From positions 1 through 5,705 of the forward strand of contig CAIVCU010000283.1 of assembly GCA_903904495.1 (NCBI GenBank): DNA of 5,705 bases, in the 5' to 3' direction. This document shows positions 1 through 5,705 of this stretch, piece after piece. The first letter of the stretch is position 1. Each line of letters begins with the position of its first letter. The translations under genes were made by a program, and so were the position numbers. The notes beneath the pieces are model-generated. The model did no database searches. It saw only the letters and a program-made list of their open reading frames with translations, and had not been told where the DNA came from. This DNA is from an uncultured Chlorobiaceae bacterium. GTDB taxonomy: Bacteria; Bacteroidota; Chlorobiia; Chlorobiales; Chlorobiaceae.

Positions 1-381
1 CAGGACTGGGCAAGGTTTCTTGAAGAGATTGCACGAAAGTACCGTCATGCCGAAAAAATCACGCTGGTGATGGACAACTTGAACACTCATAAACCAGGAT
101 CGCTTTATGAAACCTTCAAGCCAAAGAAAGCCAAGGCTTTGCTGGACCGATTTGAATTTATTCATACGCCGAAGCACGGCAGTTGGCTGAACATGGCAGA
201 GATTGAGCTAAGAGTACTGTCAAATCAGTGCCTGAATCGTCGAATTGATACTATGACGGAGGTACGTCGTCAGGTTAGTGCTTGGGAGAAAGAACGCAAT
301 AACAAGAAAGCCGTTATCAACTGGCGCTTTACAACAGAAAATGCACGAATTAAATTGAAGAGGCTTTATCCGTCAGTTTAG
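1..381 (+). CDS. IS630-family transposase, C-terminal part (5' end outside window)
   Basis: The frame is open from base 1 and stops with TAG at 379-381, giving 126 residues of the C-terminal half of a DDE transposase that cuts and rejoins IS ends. Two of the three expected acidic catalytic residues are visible. The second D lies in VMDNLNTH (codon 73-75). The E lies in HGSWLNMAEIEL (codon 199-201), matching the 'SPxLNPIE'-type motif of IS630/Tc1-mariner enzymes. The spacing of about 41 residues between them is plausible for the family. The basic tail (ARIKLKRLYPSV) is typical of a complete C terminus, so this end is not truncated. The first D and the N-terminal helix-turn-helix would lie to the left of the window, so I cannot say whether the element is intact. 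The GTG/ATG at 67-72 falls inside the catalytic domain and is not a real start. Confidence 0.9.
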   Translation, partial: QDWARFLEEIARKYRHAEKITLVMDNLNTHKPGSLYETFKPKKAKALLDRFEFIHTPKHGSWLNMAEIELRVLSNQCLNRRIDTMTEVRRQVSAWEKERNNKKAVINWRFTTENARIKLKRLYPSV

Positions 382-399
382 TCTTGACATGACACTAGG
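382..399 (+). mobile_element. Probable right terminus of the IS630-type element
   Basis: IS630 elements normally end within a few tens of bases of the transposase stop and insert at TA dinucleotides. Directly after the stop the sequence reads GTCTTGACATGACACTAG and ends in CTAG, which contains a TA. I infer that the right inverted repeat lies here and that the element ends at or near 397-399. The left end is not in the window, so the inverted repeat cannot be paired and the boundary is approximate. Confidence 0.4.
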
Positions 400-475
400 C
401 TGCACTCAGAGTCCGCGTCATCTCCAGCCAGGTCACAAAAGCTTAAATACGTGCAGTTCGATAGTCAGAGGTGCA

Positions 476-557
476 TGAATGCTTCACTATTCGCTTCTCA
501 GGTTTAAATCTGCTCTCCGATGAAACTCGTCCTTTCTTATTTTCGATAACTTGACAG
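476..557 (+). repeat. Diverged direct repeat, copy A
   Basis: This 82-bp block matches 4820-4893 in the same orientation. The left 17 bases (476-492) match copy B at 16 of 17 positions, and the right 25 bases (533-557, ending TTCGATAACTTGACAG) match at 24 of 25. The middle is diverged and carries about 8 extra bases. It begins about 77 bp beyond the likely IS end and stops just before the terminator hairpin of the large minus-strand gene. Conserved ends with a loose middle could mean a remnant of an IS end, a small non-autonomous element, or a structured RNA. I do not recognise it as a named element. Confidence 0.7.
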
Positions 558-560
558 TAT

Positions 561-598
561 CTTTTAAAGGCCATAGCTTACTTCGCTATGGCCAAAAG
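561..598 (-). terminator. Hairpin downstream of the large gene, probable terminator
   Basis: GGCCATAGC (569-577) and GCTATGGCC (585-593) form a perfect 9-bp stem with a 7-base loop. CTTTT (561-565) and AAAAG (594-598) can extend the stem past a 3-base bulge. On the minus strand the stem is followed by TTTAAAAG, a weak U-run, and lies about 40 bases past the stop of the 637-4161 gene. Position and shape fit a terminator for that gene. The short U-run makes it a modest one. Confidence 0.5.
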
Positions 599-636
599 AG
601 GAAAGACAACGCTTATTTCATACCACCCCGTTCCTG

Positions 637-3600
637 TCAGCTCTTGATAAGGAGCCTTACGATACGGGGATCTTTTCCCTTGGTGACAAGTACGGAAACG
701 ACCAGACGATCTTTCAGCGCACGTAGGACAACTTCGCCAATCTCTTTTTGACGGCTCTTGAAGACATGGCGTTCACAGCAATCATCCAACGTGAACCCCT
801 GGAAGTCACCGAAGCAGTCATACACCACGTCAGATACCTTGCCGATGAATGTGTCAATGTCCTCTTCACACGGCCGATCGATGAGATGGAGCGGAGGGCG
901 ATAGCCGCCCAAAGATGGCGGGATCGCAGCTGCGTTGCCGCCAAGCCCTTCTACTCGCATGGATATCTGCTCGATATAACGCACGAGCACCGGATACCAA
1001 CGGTTGGTTTTGGGCATGGCTTCGAGCCGCGCTTTCAGGATGGCAAGAGTGGTTTCCTCGGCCGGCAACATTTTGCTCCTGGTGGATACCGGGATTTTTA
1101 CCTGAAATGAACCCACAATGTAGCGCTCATACCTCAGCTTGGCAGCGGTTGCCATCTCAATTGTGTACTGCTCGGCAGACACGATTTTCTCTGGCTTGCC
1201 GGTCATGCTCAATTCGATGCTGCCGCCCATGCTCCTGCTCTGCAGCGCCTGTGTGACCTTCGGTGCCTGGGGGTGGGTTGGGGGAAGGGGTTGTAGTGAC
1301 TTCACTATGCGGATAGGCCGATTTCCGATGCGGCGAACAACGATATTAAACTCCTGGCCGGTTTTTACTGTTTGCGGTAGGTCGACGGTAAACAAACCGG
1401 CAAAGCTCTCGCCATTACCCTGAGGAATCGGCACATAAGTCACTCCCTTGATCGTTTTGATCTCAATCGTGTGGGTGTCTGCAGCTGCCAACGGATGCAC
1501 GCCGTACATCCAGGAAGAGAGCTTGATCACTTCGGAACTGGAGACTGCCGGCCAGTAAATCCTGGCTACGGAACCGACCGGAACTTCGCCCCAGTCGATC
1601 ATGAGTTCGTCGGGACGACTCGCCAGAGGTCCATATGCCGGTGGAATTCCGCTGGGTTTCAAATCAAATGTTTGTGGCACACGGTGAGCCGTTTTCGGAC
1701 CGGGATTGTCCGATGTCGTGACCTGCAAATTGCGCTGGGCAAGCTGGTCGCTTGACTCGGGTGTCGGAACGTTGCCGGACACGCTTTGAATTGGCGCATC
1801 CGCGTAAGCGATTTGCGCTACCAGACAATGATGCGTGCCAGGGAGAGCATTCGGTATTTTCACGTTGTTCACAAGTACGCTGCCGTCGTTCACGTTCAGA
1901 AAACAGCCGAAATAGGCCCACTGCGAGTCGCCCTGATTAATCGTGATTGTCTGATTGTTCGCTCCCGTACCCGTCGATCCGCCAGTCTTGAACTCCGGGT
2001 CGTTCGGGTCGTTGAAATTCGGCTGGGCGCTGGTGGCAAAGAAAGGGATGGTGTGGTTGTCGGGAGGCGCCTCCGGCCAGAGGGGATTGTTGTTCGAATC
2101 ATTGTTGCTGAGGTAGGTGGAAGCAGGGTCCCAACCTGTGTCGGCGCTCTGCGTTCCCCATAGGCGGAAAAATACCTTTACTCCTGTCGCGGCACCTGCC
2201 GAGCCCGGTGAGCCTTTCAGCCGCACCCGAGCGATTGCAAAGCTGTAATTATTGTAGTTGTGCCCGTTGATGGTCGTGAATGGTGTAACCGACGAGTCAG
2301 CCGTGAATTCACTTTCCTGCTGTGGAATAATTTTGTTTGCAGGATCAAACGGGTCGATTCCGGAAGGATTGCCATAGGTCTTGTTCAGGTGTTTCAGCAA
2401 CGCTTTGATATAGTCATATCCGCCTGCGAAGTCGAAATTACCTCCGACGCTGTTCTCCACGAACTTCGGCCCACTCAGCACAGGGTATTGATATTGCGAT
2501 AATGGAGGAGCACCGGGTGTTGCGGTGAAAACTCGTAAATCCTCACTGAGCCAGGGAACATTAACCTTTGAGGGGTCGTGCGGATCGGGTTGAACATTCG
2601 TGAAATAGGGGTCCGCCCCGGCGAGGAAGAAAAACTCCGTCAACGCTGGGAACTGCCTGCCGAGGATTGTTATCGCGGAATCGACTTCCGCCGGTGTCTC
2701 GCCGCTCGGAGGGAAAGGCCCCAGGGGCTGAGCGAACAGCAGATCGTAAGCGAACATGATGTTCTGCGGAATTTTCGTATTGCTGCTCTGGTAGGTGATC
2801 GCAGGCGCATTGCCCGAAAGTTGTGCGCTCACGCCGCCGAAGGAAATGGTCGGGAGTTGCGGCTTTGTCCCGCCAACGATGTTTCGATTGAAGCCCTCAA
2901 GCTGTAGAAAAATGCCGTCGGAGTAGGTCCCGCCGTGGCTGATGATGTCGTTGATTTCGTCATGACCCCAAGTGTTTTTGGAACCAACGAAGCTCAACGA
3001 TGCGATCGGCCAGGGGTCGTCCTGATTCGGACCGGCAATAGATGCGACTTGGTTGGATGGAAAGGTCCTGTCGAGGAGATTTGCGAAATAAGGAAACGGA
3101 TCGGATGAATCACCGGTCAGGTTCCGGTACACACCGCGCAGACACGAGCCGCCGAGGGTGTTGTTGCTCGAGTCCAACCCCGGCGCGTTTGCAATGATGT
3201 CAGGAATCGAAAAGCCAAGCTGGTGGTACAAGTAGTAAATAAACAGCAGCGAGCAGCCCGATGCCGGGCCGTTGCCTGGCCAAGGCTCGATGGTGTTCAC
3301 ATAATCCGTACGTGCCCCATAATGGAAGCTGTTGAAGTTCTCGGTTGAAGCGGGGTTGCTTGCTGGTAAGGAACTGTTCAACCAGGCGTTGCTGGCGCCG
3401 GTGGAGATCAGGCCCGCGCTCAACCCGAGGTGGTTGATCTGAAACTGGACGAGCAGGAAGAGCGACAGACCTTCCCCGTAGCTTGCCTCGTTGCCCGCAC
3501 CGTTGGAAAAGCCCCAACCCTTGTGCTGTGCAGACATGAACATCTCCACGACTTCCGCAATGATCAGCTCACGTATGAATGTCGAATCGCCGCTTCCCGG

Positions 3601-4161
3601 CTTTAACCGCAACGGCCACCAGCTTGCTCCGCCACCAAGCGCGGTGACTAGAGTCGGAATCGGCAGCGTGATTCCTTGAGCAGTGATGTCCACACCTGCA
3701 AATTGGATTTGCATCCAGTTTAAGTCATTTTCGCATTGCGCAATCGCGGCGTTGGTCCTGGCTGGTTCCAAACCCCCTGGGGCTCCCAGTTTCTCATCAT
3801 AAGCGAAAGCGTAATGGGTCGTAACTCCCCCGTTCGTTAGGCCTGTAGTTATGGCCCACTGAGCATAAAGAGTCAAATCGCCCGCCTGGTTCGGGAAGGC
3901 AAAGTTTGAGTCGACCGACGGGCCATGGTAGTCCCCGGTGCCGTCTTGTTTAGTGTTCCAATAGAGGAATGTCGCTCCGGGGCGGGAGAGATTGCCTGTA
4001 ACGATGTTTTCAGGAATATTGCTGGAGTCATTCTGCTGATGTGGAGCAGTAGATGAATCGTTTCCGGCAACATTGACGGTGTTGCCGGATGAATATGTGT
4101 TGGAATCGACAGGCACTGAGCCGCCGACCGCACCATTCCCGTTATAGATAACTTTTGCCAT
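637..4161 (-). CDS. Large uncharacterised protein with N-terminal InlB-B (Flg_new) repeat
   Basis: This encodes 1174 residues of unknown function. Residues 3-103 form one InlB-B/Listeria-Bacteroides repeat: VIYNGNG, then FLYWNTKQDGTG, closing with LTLYAQWA. Residues about 112-370 look mostly helical. IAEVVEMFM (201-209) and YGEGLSLFL (228-236) are placed like the zinc-site helices of gluzincin peptidases, but the HExxH histidines would be A202 and E206, so any peptidase fold is probably inactive. Residues about 620-950 look beta-rich (VKVFFRLWGTQS, QWAYFGCFLNV, FNIVVRRI), with many Asn, Gly and Pro. A C-terminal part (1012-1174) has GSFQVKIPV, NRWYPVLVRYIEQI and DCFGDFQGF. From memory, this body recurs in hypothetical proteins of environmental bacteria, but I cannot name the family. 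The start is firm: AGGA lies 7 bases upstream and an in-frame TAA is two codons upstream. No signal peptide, membrane helix or sorting signal is visible. It appears monocistronic, with its own leader and a downstream hairpin. Confidence 0.9.
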   Translation of the reverse strand: MAKVIYNGNGAVGGSVPVDSNTYSSGNTVNVAGNDSSTAPHQQNDSSNIPENIVTGNLSRPGATFLYWNTKQDGTGDYHGPSVDSNFAFPNQAGDLTLYAQWAITTGLTNGGVTTHYAFAYDEKLGAPGGLEPARTNAAIAQCENDLNWMQIQFAGVDITAQGITLPIPTLVTALGGGASWWPLRLKPGSGDSTFIRELIIAEVVEMFMSAQHKGWGFSNGAGNEASYGEGLSLFLLVQFQINHLGLSAGLISTGASNAWLNSSLPASNPASTENFNSFHYGARTDYVNTIEPWPGNGPASGCSLLFIYYLYHQLGFSIPDIIANAPGLDSSNNTLGGSCLRGVYRNLTGDSSDPFPYFANLLDRTFPSNQVASIAGPNQDDPWPIASLSFVGSKNTWGHDEINDIISHGGTYSDGIFLQLEGFNRNIVGGTKPQLPTISFGGVSAQLSGNAPAITYQSSNTKIPQNIMFAYDLLFAQPLGPFPPSGETPAEVDSAITILGRQFPALTEFFFLAGADPYFTNVQPDPHDPSKVNVPWLSEDLRVFTATPGAPPLSQYQYPVLSGPKFVENSVGGNFDFAGGYDYIKALLKHLNKTYGNPSGIDPFDPANKIIPQQESEFTADSSVTPFTTINGHNYNNYSFAIARVRLKGSPGSAGAATGVKVFFRLWGTQSADTGWDPASTYLSNNDSNNNPLWPEAPPDNHTIPFFATSAQPNFNDPNDPEFKTGGSTGTGANNQTITINQGDSQWAYFGCFLNVNDGSVLVNNVKIPNALPGTHHCLVAQIAYADAPIQSVSGNVPTPESSDQLAQRNLQVTTSDNPGPKTAHRVPQTFDLKPSGIPPAYGPLASRPDELMIDWGEVPVGSVARIYWPAVSSSEVIKLSSWMYGVHPLAAADTHTIEIKTIKGVTYVPIPQGNGESFAGLFTVDLPQTVKTGQEFNIVVRRIGNRPIRIVKSLQPLPPTHPQAPKVTQALQSRSMGGSIELSMTGKPEKIVSAEQYTIEMATAAKLRYERYIVGSFQVKIPVSTRSKMLPAEETTLAILKARLEAMPKTNRWYPVLVRYIEQISMRVEGLGGNAAAIPPSLGGYRPPLHLIDRPCEEDIDTFIGKVSDVVYDCFGDFQGFTLDDCCERHVFKSRQKEIGEVVLRALKDRLVVSVLVTKGKDPRIVRLLIKS

Positions 4162-4168
4162 GTGTTAT

Positions 4169-4172
4169 TCCT
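4169..4172 (-). promoter_or_regulatory. Ribosome binding site of the large gene
   Basis: Read on the minus strand this is AGGA, 7 bases before the ATG at 4161-4159. An in-frame TAA at 4167-4165 lies between the site and the start, so no longer protein is possible. It therefore settles that the protein lacks an N-terminal signal peptide. Confidence 0.7.
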
Positions 4173-4192
4173 GAAAAAAGGTTGATTGAGAT

Positions 4193-4221
4193 ATATCAAA
4201 ACAAAAGGATAGACATTACAA
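4193..4221 (-). promoter_or_regulatory. Candidate promoter of the large gene
   Basis: On the minus strand TTGTAA (4221-4216) is followed 17 bases later by TGATAT (4198-4193), a fair -35 and a poor -10 box. They lie 32-60 bases before the start codon. A short inverted repeat, TTGAT (4182-4186) and ATCAA (4195-4199), overlaps the -10 area and could be an operator. The fit to a sigma-70 promoter is weak and there is no independent support. Confidence 0.3.
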
Positions 4222-4819
4222 CCGCTATGCATCATTGCATGCGCAGGTTGCATTTTTTATTGCGTATGCATGGCAAATACACTATGAATTGGTGATTGCT
4301 GACGTGTTTTGTTCCCTTGGATTACATATTTTCAACAATCCTGAAAGCCCTTCGATGATGAAATTTATTATCAAAAACCATCATGAGGCTTTTCGTAACA
4401 AAAAAACGACGTCTAACTCCGTACTATGCACTTATGAAATAAAGGGGTATCAAAAGGACTACCAGAATTAACTTTAAACGAGCAAATATGGTAGAGATGA
4501 TAAAAATTGCCGATAAGGATTTTTGGCATATCTATCTCGGATTTACCCTGATGGGTCTAATAATCCGTTTTCTGGATTGATCTCATGATGTTTAAATGGG
4601 GTCTTAATAATTATTAAAAAAAAATTAAGAATTCTCCAAAAAAAATTAAAATTGCATAAAGTCAACCACAAAATTCTTAACGATAGTTGGCCTGAATTTT
4701 TTGACGGTAGGGGTTTAAGTTGTTTTCTTGCAATAAAAAAGCGCAGGTAATACCAAACATGAAACAAAAAATTTTCAGCAGTGACTTGACAGGATGTGAC
4801 GTGTACCCCCAGAGCCGCC

Positions 4820-4893
4820 TGAATGCTTCAATATTCCCACTACAAGTTGAAGTCCGCTCGTCAACGATTTTCTTCTTTTCGATAACTTGACAG
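4820..4893 (+). repeat. Diverged direct repeat, copy B
   Basis: This 74-bp partner of copy A (476-557) lies in the same orientation about 4.3 kb away. It shares the opening TGAATGCTTCA.TATTC and the closing TTTCTT.TTTTCGATAACTTGACAG, with a shorter, diverged middle. A further ACTTGACAG lies just upstream at 4784-4792, so the end motif occurs twice here. The copies bracket the hairpin, the large gene and the AT-rich spacer. That could reflect insertion of the block between pre-existing repeats, or two remnant ends of one IS type. Confidence 0.7.
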
Positions 4894-4915
4894 AACCATA
4901 CGGACAGAGTACTTT
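4887..4915 (+). promoter_or_regulatory. Candidate promoter for the small exported-protein gene
   Basis: The closing bases of repeat copy B provide a perfect TTGACA (4887-4892). It is followed after 17 bases by TACTTT (4910-4915), a poor -10 box. It points toward the gene at 5012 and lies upstream of the attC-like hairpin. The -35 is ideal and the -10 matches only three of six positions, so this is tentative. Confidence 0.3.
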
Positions 4916-4918
4916 GAA

Positions 4919-4990
4919 GTCCAATCGACCAAAAACGACATACAGCGGTCGACGCTACGCGCCGCCGCTGATGCCGTGCGCATGTTAGAC
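4919..4990 (+). other. attC-like hairpin (possible integron cassette recombination site)
   Basis: The right box GTTAGAC (4984-4990) matches the integron core consensus GTTRRRY. The left box GTCCAAT (4919-4925) matches RYYYAAC except for its last base, and pairs with the right box at five positions plus one G-T. Inside, 4935-4951 pairs with 4963-4977 over 14 base pairs. There is one A/C mismatch and two unpaired bases, A4942 and T4949, on the left arm only. Extrahelical bases on one arm are a hallmark of attC sites. The right spacer is the usual 6 bases, while the left spacer is 9, longer than usual. The total of 72 bp is within the attC range. The next gene starts 21 bases after the site, as in cassettes. 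No integrase gene is in the window, so the call is structural inference. Confidence 0.42.
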
Positions 4991-4997
4991 CGCAAAC

Positions 4998-5005
4998 AAA
5001 GGAGG
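4998..5005 (+). promoter_or_regulatory. Strong ribosome binding site deciding the ATG at 5012
   Basis: AAAGGAGG lies 6 bases before the ATG at 5012-5014, an ideal Shine-Dalgarno arrangement. It rules out the in-frame GTG at 4976 and ATG at 4982, which precede the site. Starting at 5012 also places the signal peptide exactly at the N terminus. Confidence 0.85.
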
Positions 5006-5011
5006 TACTTC

Positions 5012-5555
5012 ATGATCGGTTCTAGGAAAAAATTGCATTCATTCGCGATGTTACTGGTAGGCTTCTTTGTCTGCTACTCTTTGAGCATCGCCCAAGTTCC
5101 GGACCCACAAAATCCAATTAGAAAATTTGTACAGGAGTTTTATGACTGGTATGGTATGGTCTTACACAAGAGCAGTAAGCTCGCTCCCGATGAAAGGGCT
5201 ATAAAAGAAAAAGCGCAAATATTTAGCCAAGCTAATCGCTTCATTAAAAGAGGATTACGAGGCATCATCAAAGCACCCTGAAGAGATTGTTGGCTTAGAT
5301 TGGGATCCCTTTTTATGCAGTCAGGAAGTTGATGATCGATACGTAGTAGGGGATATAAAGAAGCAAGGCCAAAATTACTTGGTAACGCTCTATGGAGTTT
5401 CTGGAGGGAAGAGGAACCCGGAACCAAATGTTATTGCTGAGGTGGCACAAAGGGGCGATCATTGGATATTTGTTAATTTTCATTCGCCAAATGGCGGTGA
5501 TATGCTCAATGATTTGAAAGAGCTCAAGCAGAGCCGAAACAAGTCTCATAAATAG
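5012..5555 (+). pseudogene. Exported DUF3828-like protein, split by a frameshift
   Basis: The first part (5012 to about 5225) reads MIGSRKKLHSF, a hydrophobic core AMLLVGFFVCYSLSIA and a likely Sec cleavage before QVPDP, then FVQEFYDWYGMVL. This frame soon stops at 5279-5281. The +1 frame, open from 5205, continues with LIASLKEDYEASSKHPEE, GLDWDPFLCSQEVDDRYVVG and GDHWIFVNFHSP, and stops with TAG at 5553-5555. Joined, they give about 180 residues with the FYDWY, LDxDPFLxSQ and W-F-x-NF landmarks I associate with DUF3828 (small, probably NTF2-like periplasmic proteins of unknown role). One extra base, or a two-base loss, between 5205 and about 5230 would explain the break, and an A5 run at 5208-5212 is one candidate spot. 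It could be a true mutation or a sequence error. The cysteine in the signal core is not in a lipobox, so this is not a lipoprotein. Confidence 0.75.
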
Positions 5556-5564
5556 AAATCTGAC

Positions 5565-5632
5565 TGACAACACGTTGCAGCGGGTTGTTCCGCGGTTGAA
5601 GCTTCACCGCTATCACATTACAACGGTTAATT
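5565..5632 (+). other. Structured region just after the small gene (weak attC-like hairpin)
   Basis: Starting about ten bases after the TAG, complementary segments nest in order: AAC (5569-5571) with GTT (5626-5628), CGTTG (5573-5577) with CAACG (5621-5625), and AGCGG (5579-5583) with CCGCT (5607-5611). The centre holds an alternative near-palindrome, 5592-5610, reading GCGG-T-TGAAGCTTCA-CCGC. No T-run follows, so it is not a typical terminator. Its place directly after the gene is where a cassette's own attC would lie, but the right box GTTAATT misses GTTRRRY at one position and the bulges are lopsided. From 5633 to the window end I see no gene. Confidence 0.25.
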
Positions 5633-5705
5633 CATGAGAAAGTCTTGAGGAAAAATTAGTTGCCCGCTTATTTGATTTAAGCTACTTAACCTCCATAGCC
5701 AATGC

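Larger units (their letters stand above)
4162..4819. other. AT-rich intergenic region without a convincing gene
   Basis: This stretch separates the large minus-strand gene from repeat copy B. Its leftmost part holds the leader and candidate promoter of the large gene. From about 4290 onward it is clearly AT-rich, with runs of nine A (4616-4624) and eight A (4638-4645). A perfect 9-bp inverted repeat, TTAAGAATT (4625-4633) and AATTCTTAA (4672-4680), is present but could arise by chance at this composition. A 78-codon plus-strand reading frame at 4235-4471 starts at TTG, lacks a ribosome binding site and resembles nothing I know. I see no tRNA or recognisable gene fragment. Confidence 0.6.

Noticed and set aside
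551..579. TTGACA in repeat copy A with TAGCTT 17 bases downstream as a plus-strand promoter
   Set aside because: The -10 box is poor and transcription would enter the terminator hairpin and run antisense to the large gene. There is no plus-strand gene for it to serve.
748..2907. Several plus-strand reading frames of 80-125 codons and minus-strand frames inside the large gene region
   Set aside because: They overlap the 1174-codon frame in other registers, lack ribosome binding sites and read as low-information, Arg- and Cys-rich shadows. The large frame has clear domain motifs.
4235..4471. 78-codon plus-strand frame in the AT-rich spacer
   Set aside because: It starts at TTG with no Shine-Dalgarno sequence, overlaps the promoter region of the large gene, and its product matches nothing I know. 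An internal start at the tandem ATGs near 4354 is no better supported.
4543..4767. 74-codon minus-strand frame rich in Phe, Lys and Leu
   Set aside because: It arises from the A/T-rich tract, has no ribosome binding site and shows no recognisable motif.
4976..5011. Longer start (GTG at 4976) for the small exported protein
   Set aside because: The strong AAAGGAGG at 4998-5005 would lie inside the coding region, and the extension would put charged residues ahead of the signal peptide and run into the attC-like hairpin. ATG 5012 is better.
1..5705. CRISPR arrays, tRNA or rRNA genes, riboswitches
   Set aside because: I found no regularly spaced repeats, cloverleaf-type sequence or conserved RNA motif anywhere in the window.

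Overview
This window looks like an accessory, rearranged stretch of a bacterial chromosome. It holds the 3' end of an IS630-type transposase at the left edge, one very large gene on the minus strand, an AT-rich spacer, and a small frame-broken gene for an exported protein on the plus strand. The exported small protein has a Sec signal peptide and resembles DUF3828, which suggests a Gram-negative or otherwise environmental bacterium, but nothing here fixes the taxon. There are no rRNA, tRNA or housekeeping genes to anchor it.

Layout. Positions 1-381 carry the C-terminal 126 residues of the transposase, followed by a probable IS right end near 382-399. Positions 476-557 hold copy A of a diverged repeat, and 561-598 hold a hairpin that would terminate the large gene. 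The large gene occupies 637-4161 on the minus strand and encodes 1174 residues. It starts with one InlB-B-type ('Listeria-Bacteroides') repeat and continues into a long body that I recognise only as a conserved uncharacterised type. Its start is fixed by a good ribosome binding site and an in-frame stop two codons upstream, so it has no signal peptide, which is odd for a protein carrying an InlB-B repeat. From 4162 to about 4800 the DNA turns AT-rich and has no convincing gene. Copy B of the repeat lies at 4820-4893, in the same orientation as copy A, so the large gene and its upstream region are bracketed by the pair.

Right end. A 72-bp imperfect hairpin (4919-4990) ends in GTTAGAC, a match to the integron core-site consensus GTTRRRY. 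It sits just ahead of a strong ribosome binding site (4998-5005) and the start at 5012. The gene at 5012-5555 encodes a signal peptide and a DUF3828-like domain, but the domain is split by a +1 frame change between 5205 and about 5230. A second, weaker hairpin begins about ten bases after its stop. Boundary hairpin, tightly packed gene and second hairpin together resemble an integron gene cassette. This is my most testable structural hypothesis, and it is not proven.

No functional link between the large gene and the small exported protein can be demonstrated. They are divergently transcribed and separated by about 850 bp. The shared theme is mobility: an IS end, flanking repeats, a possible recombination site and a decaying gene.
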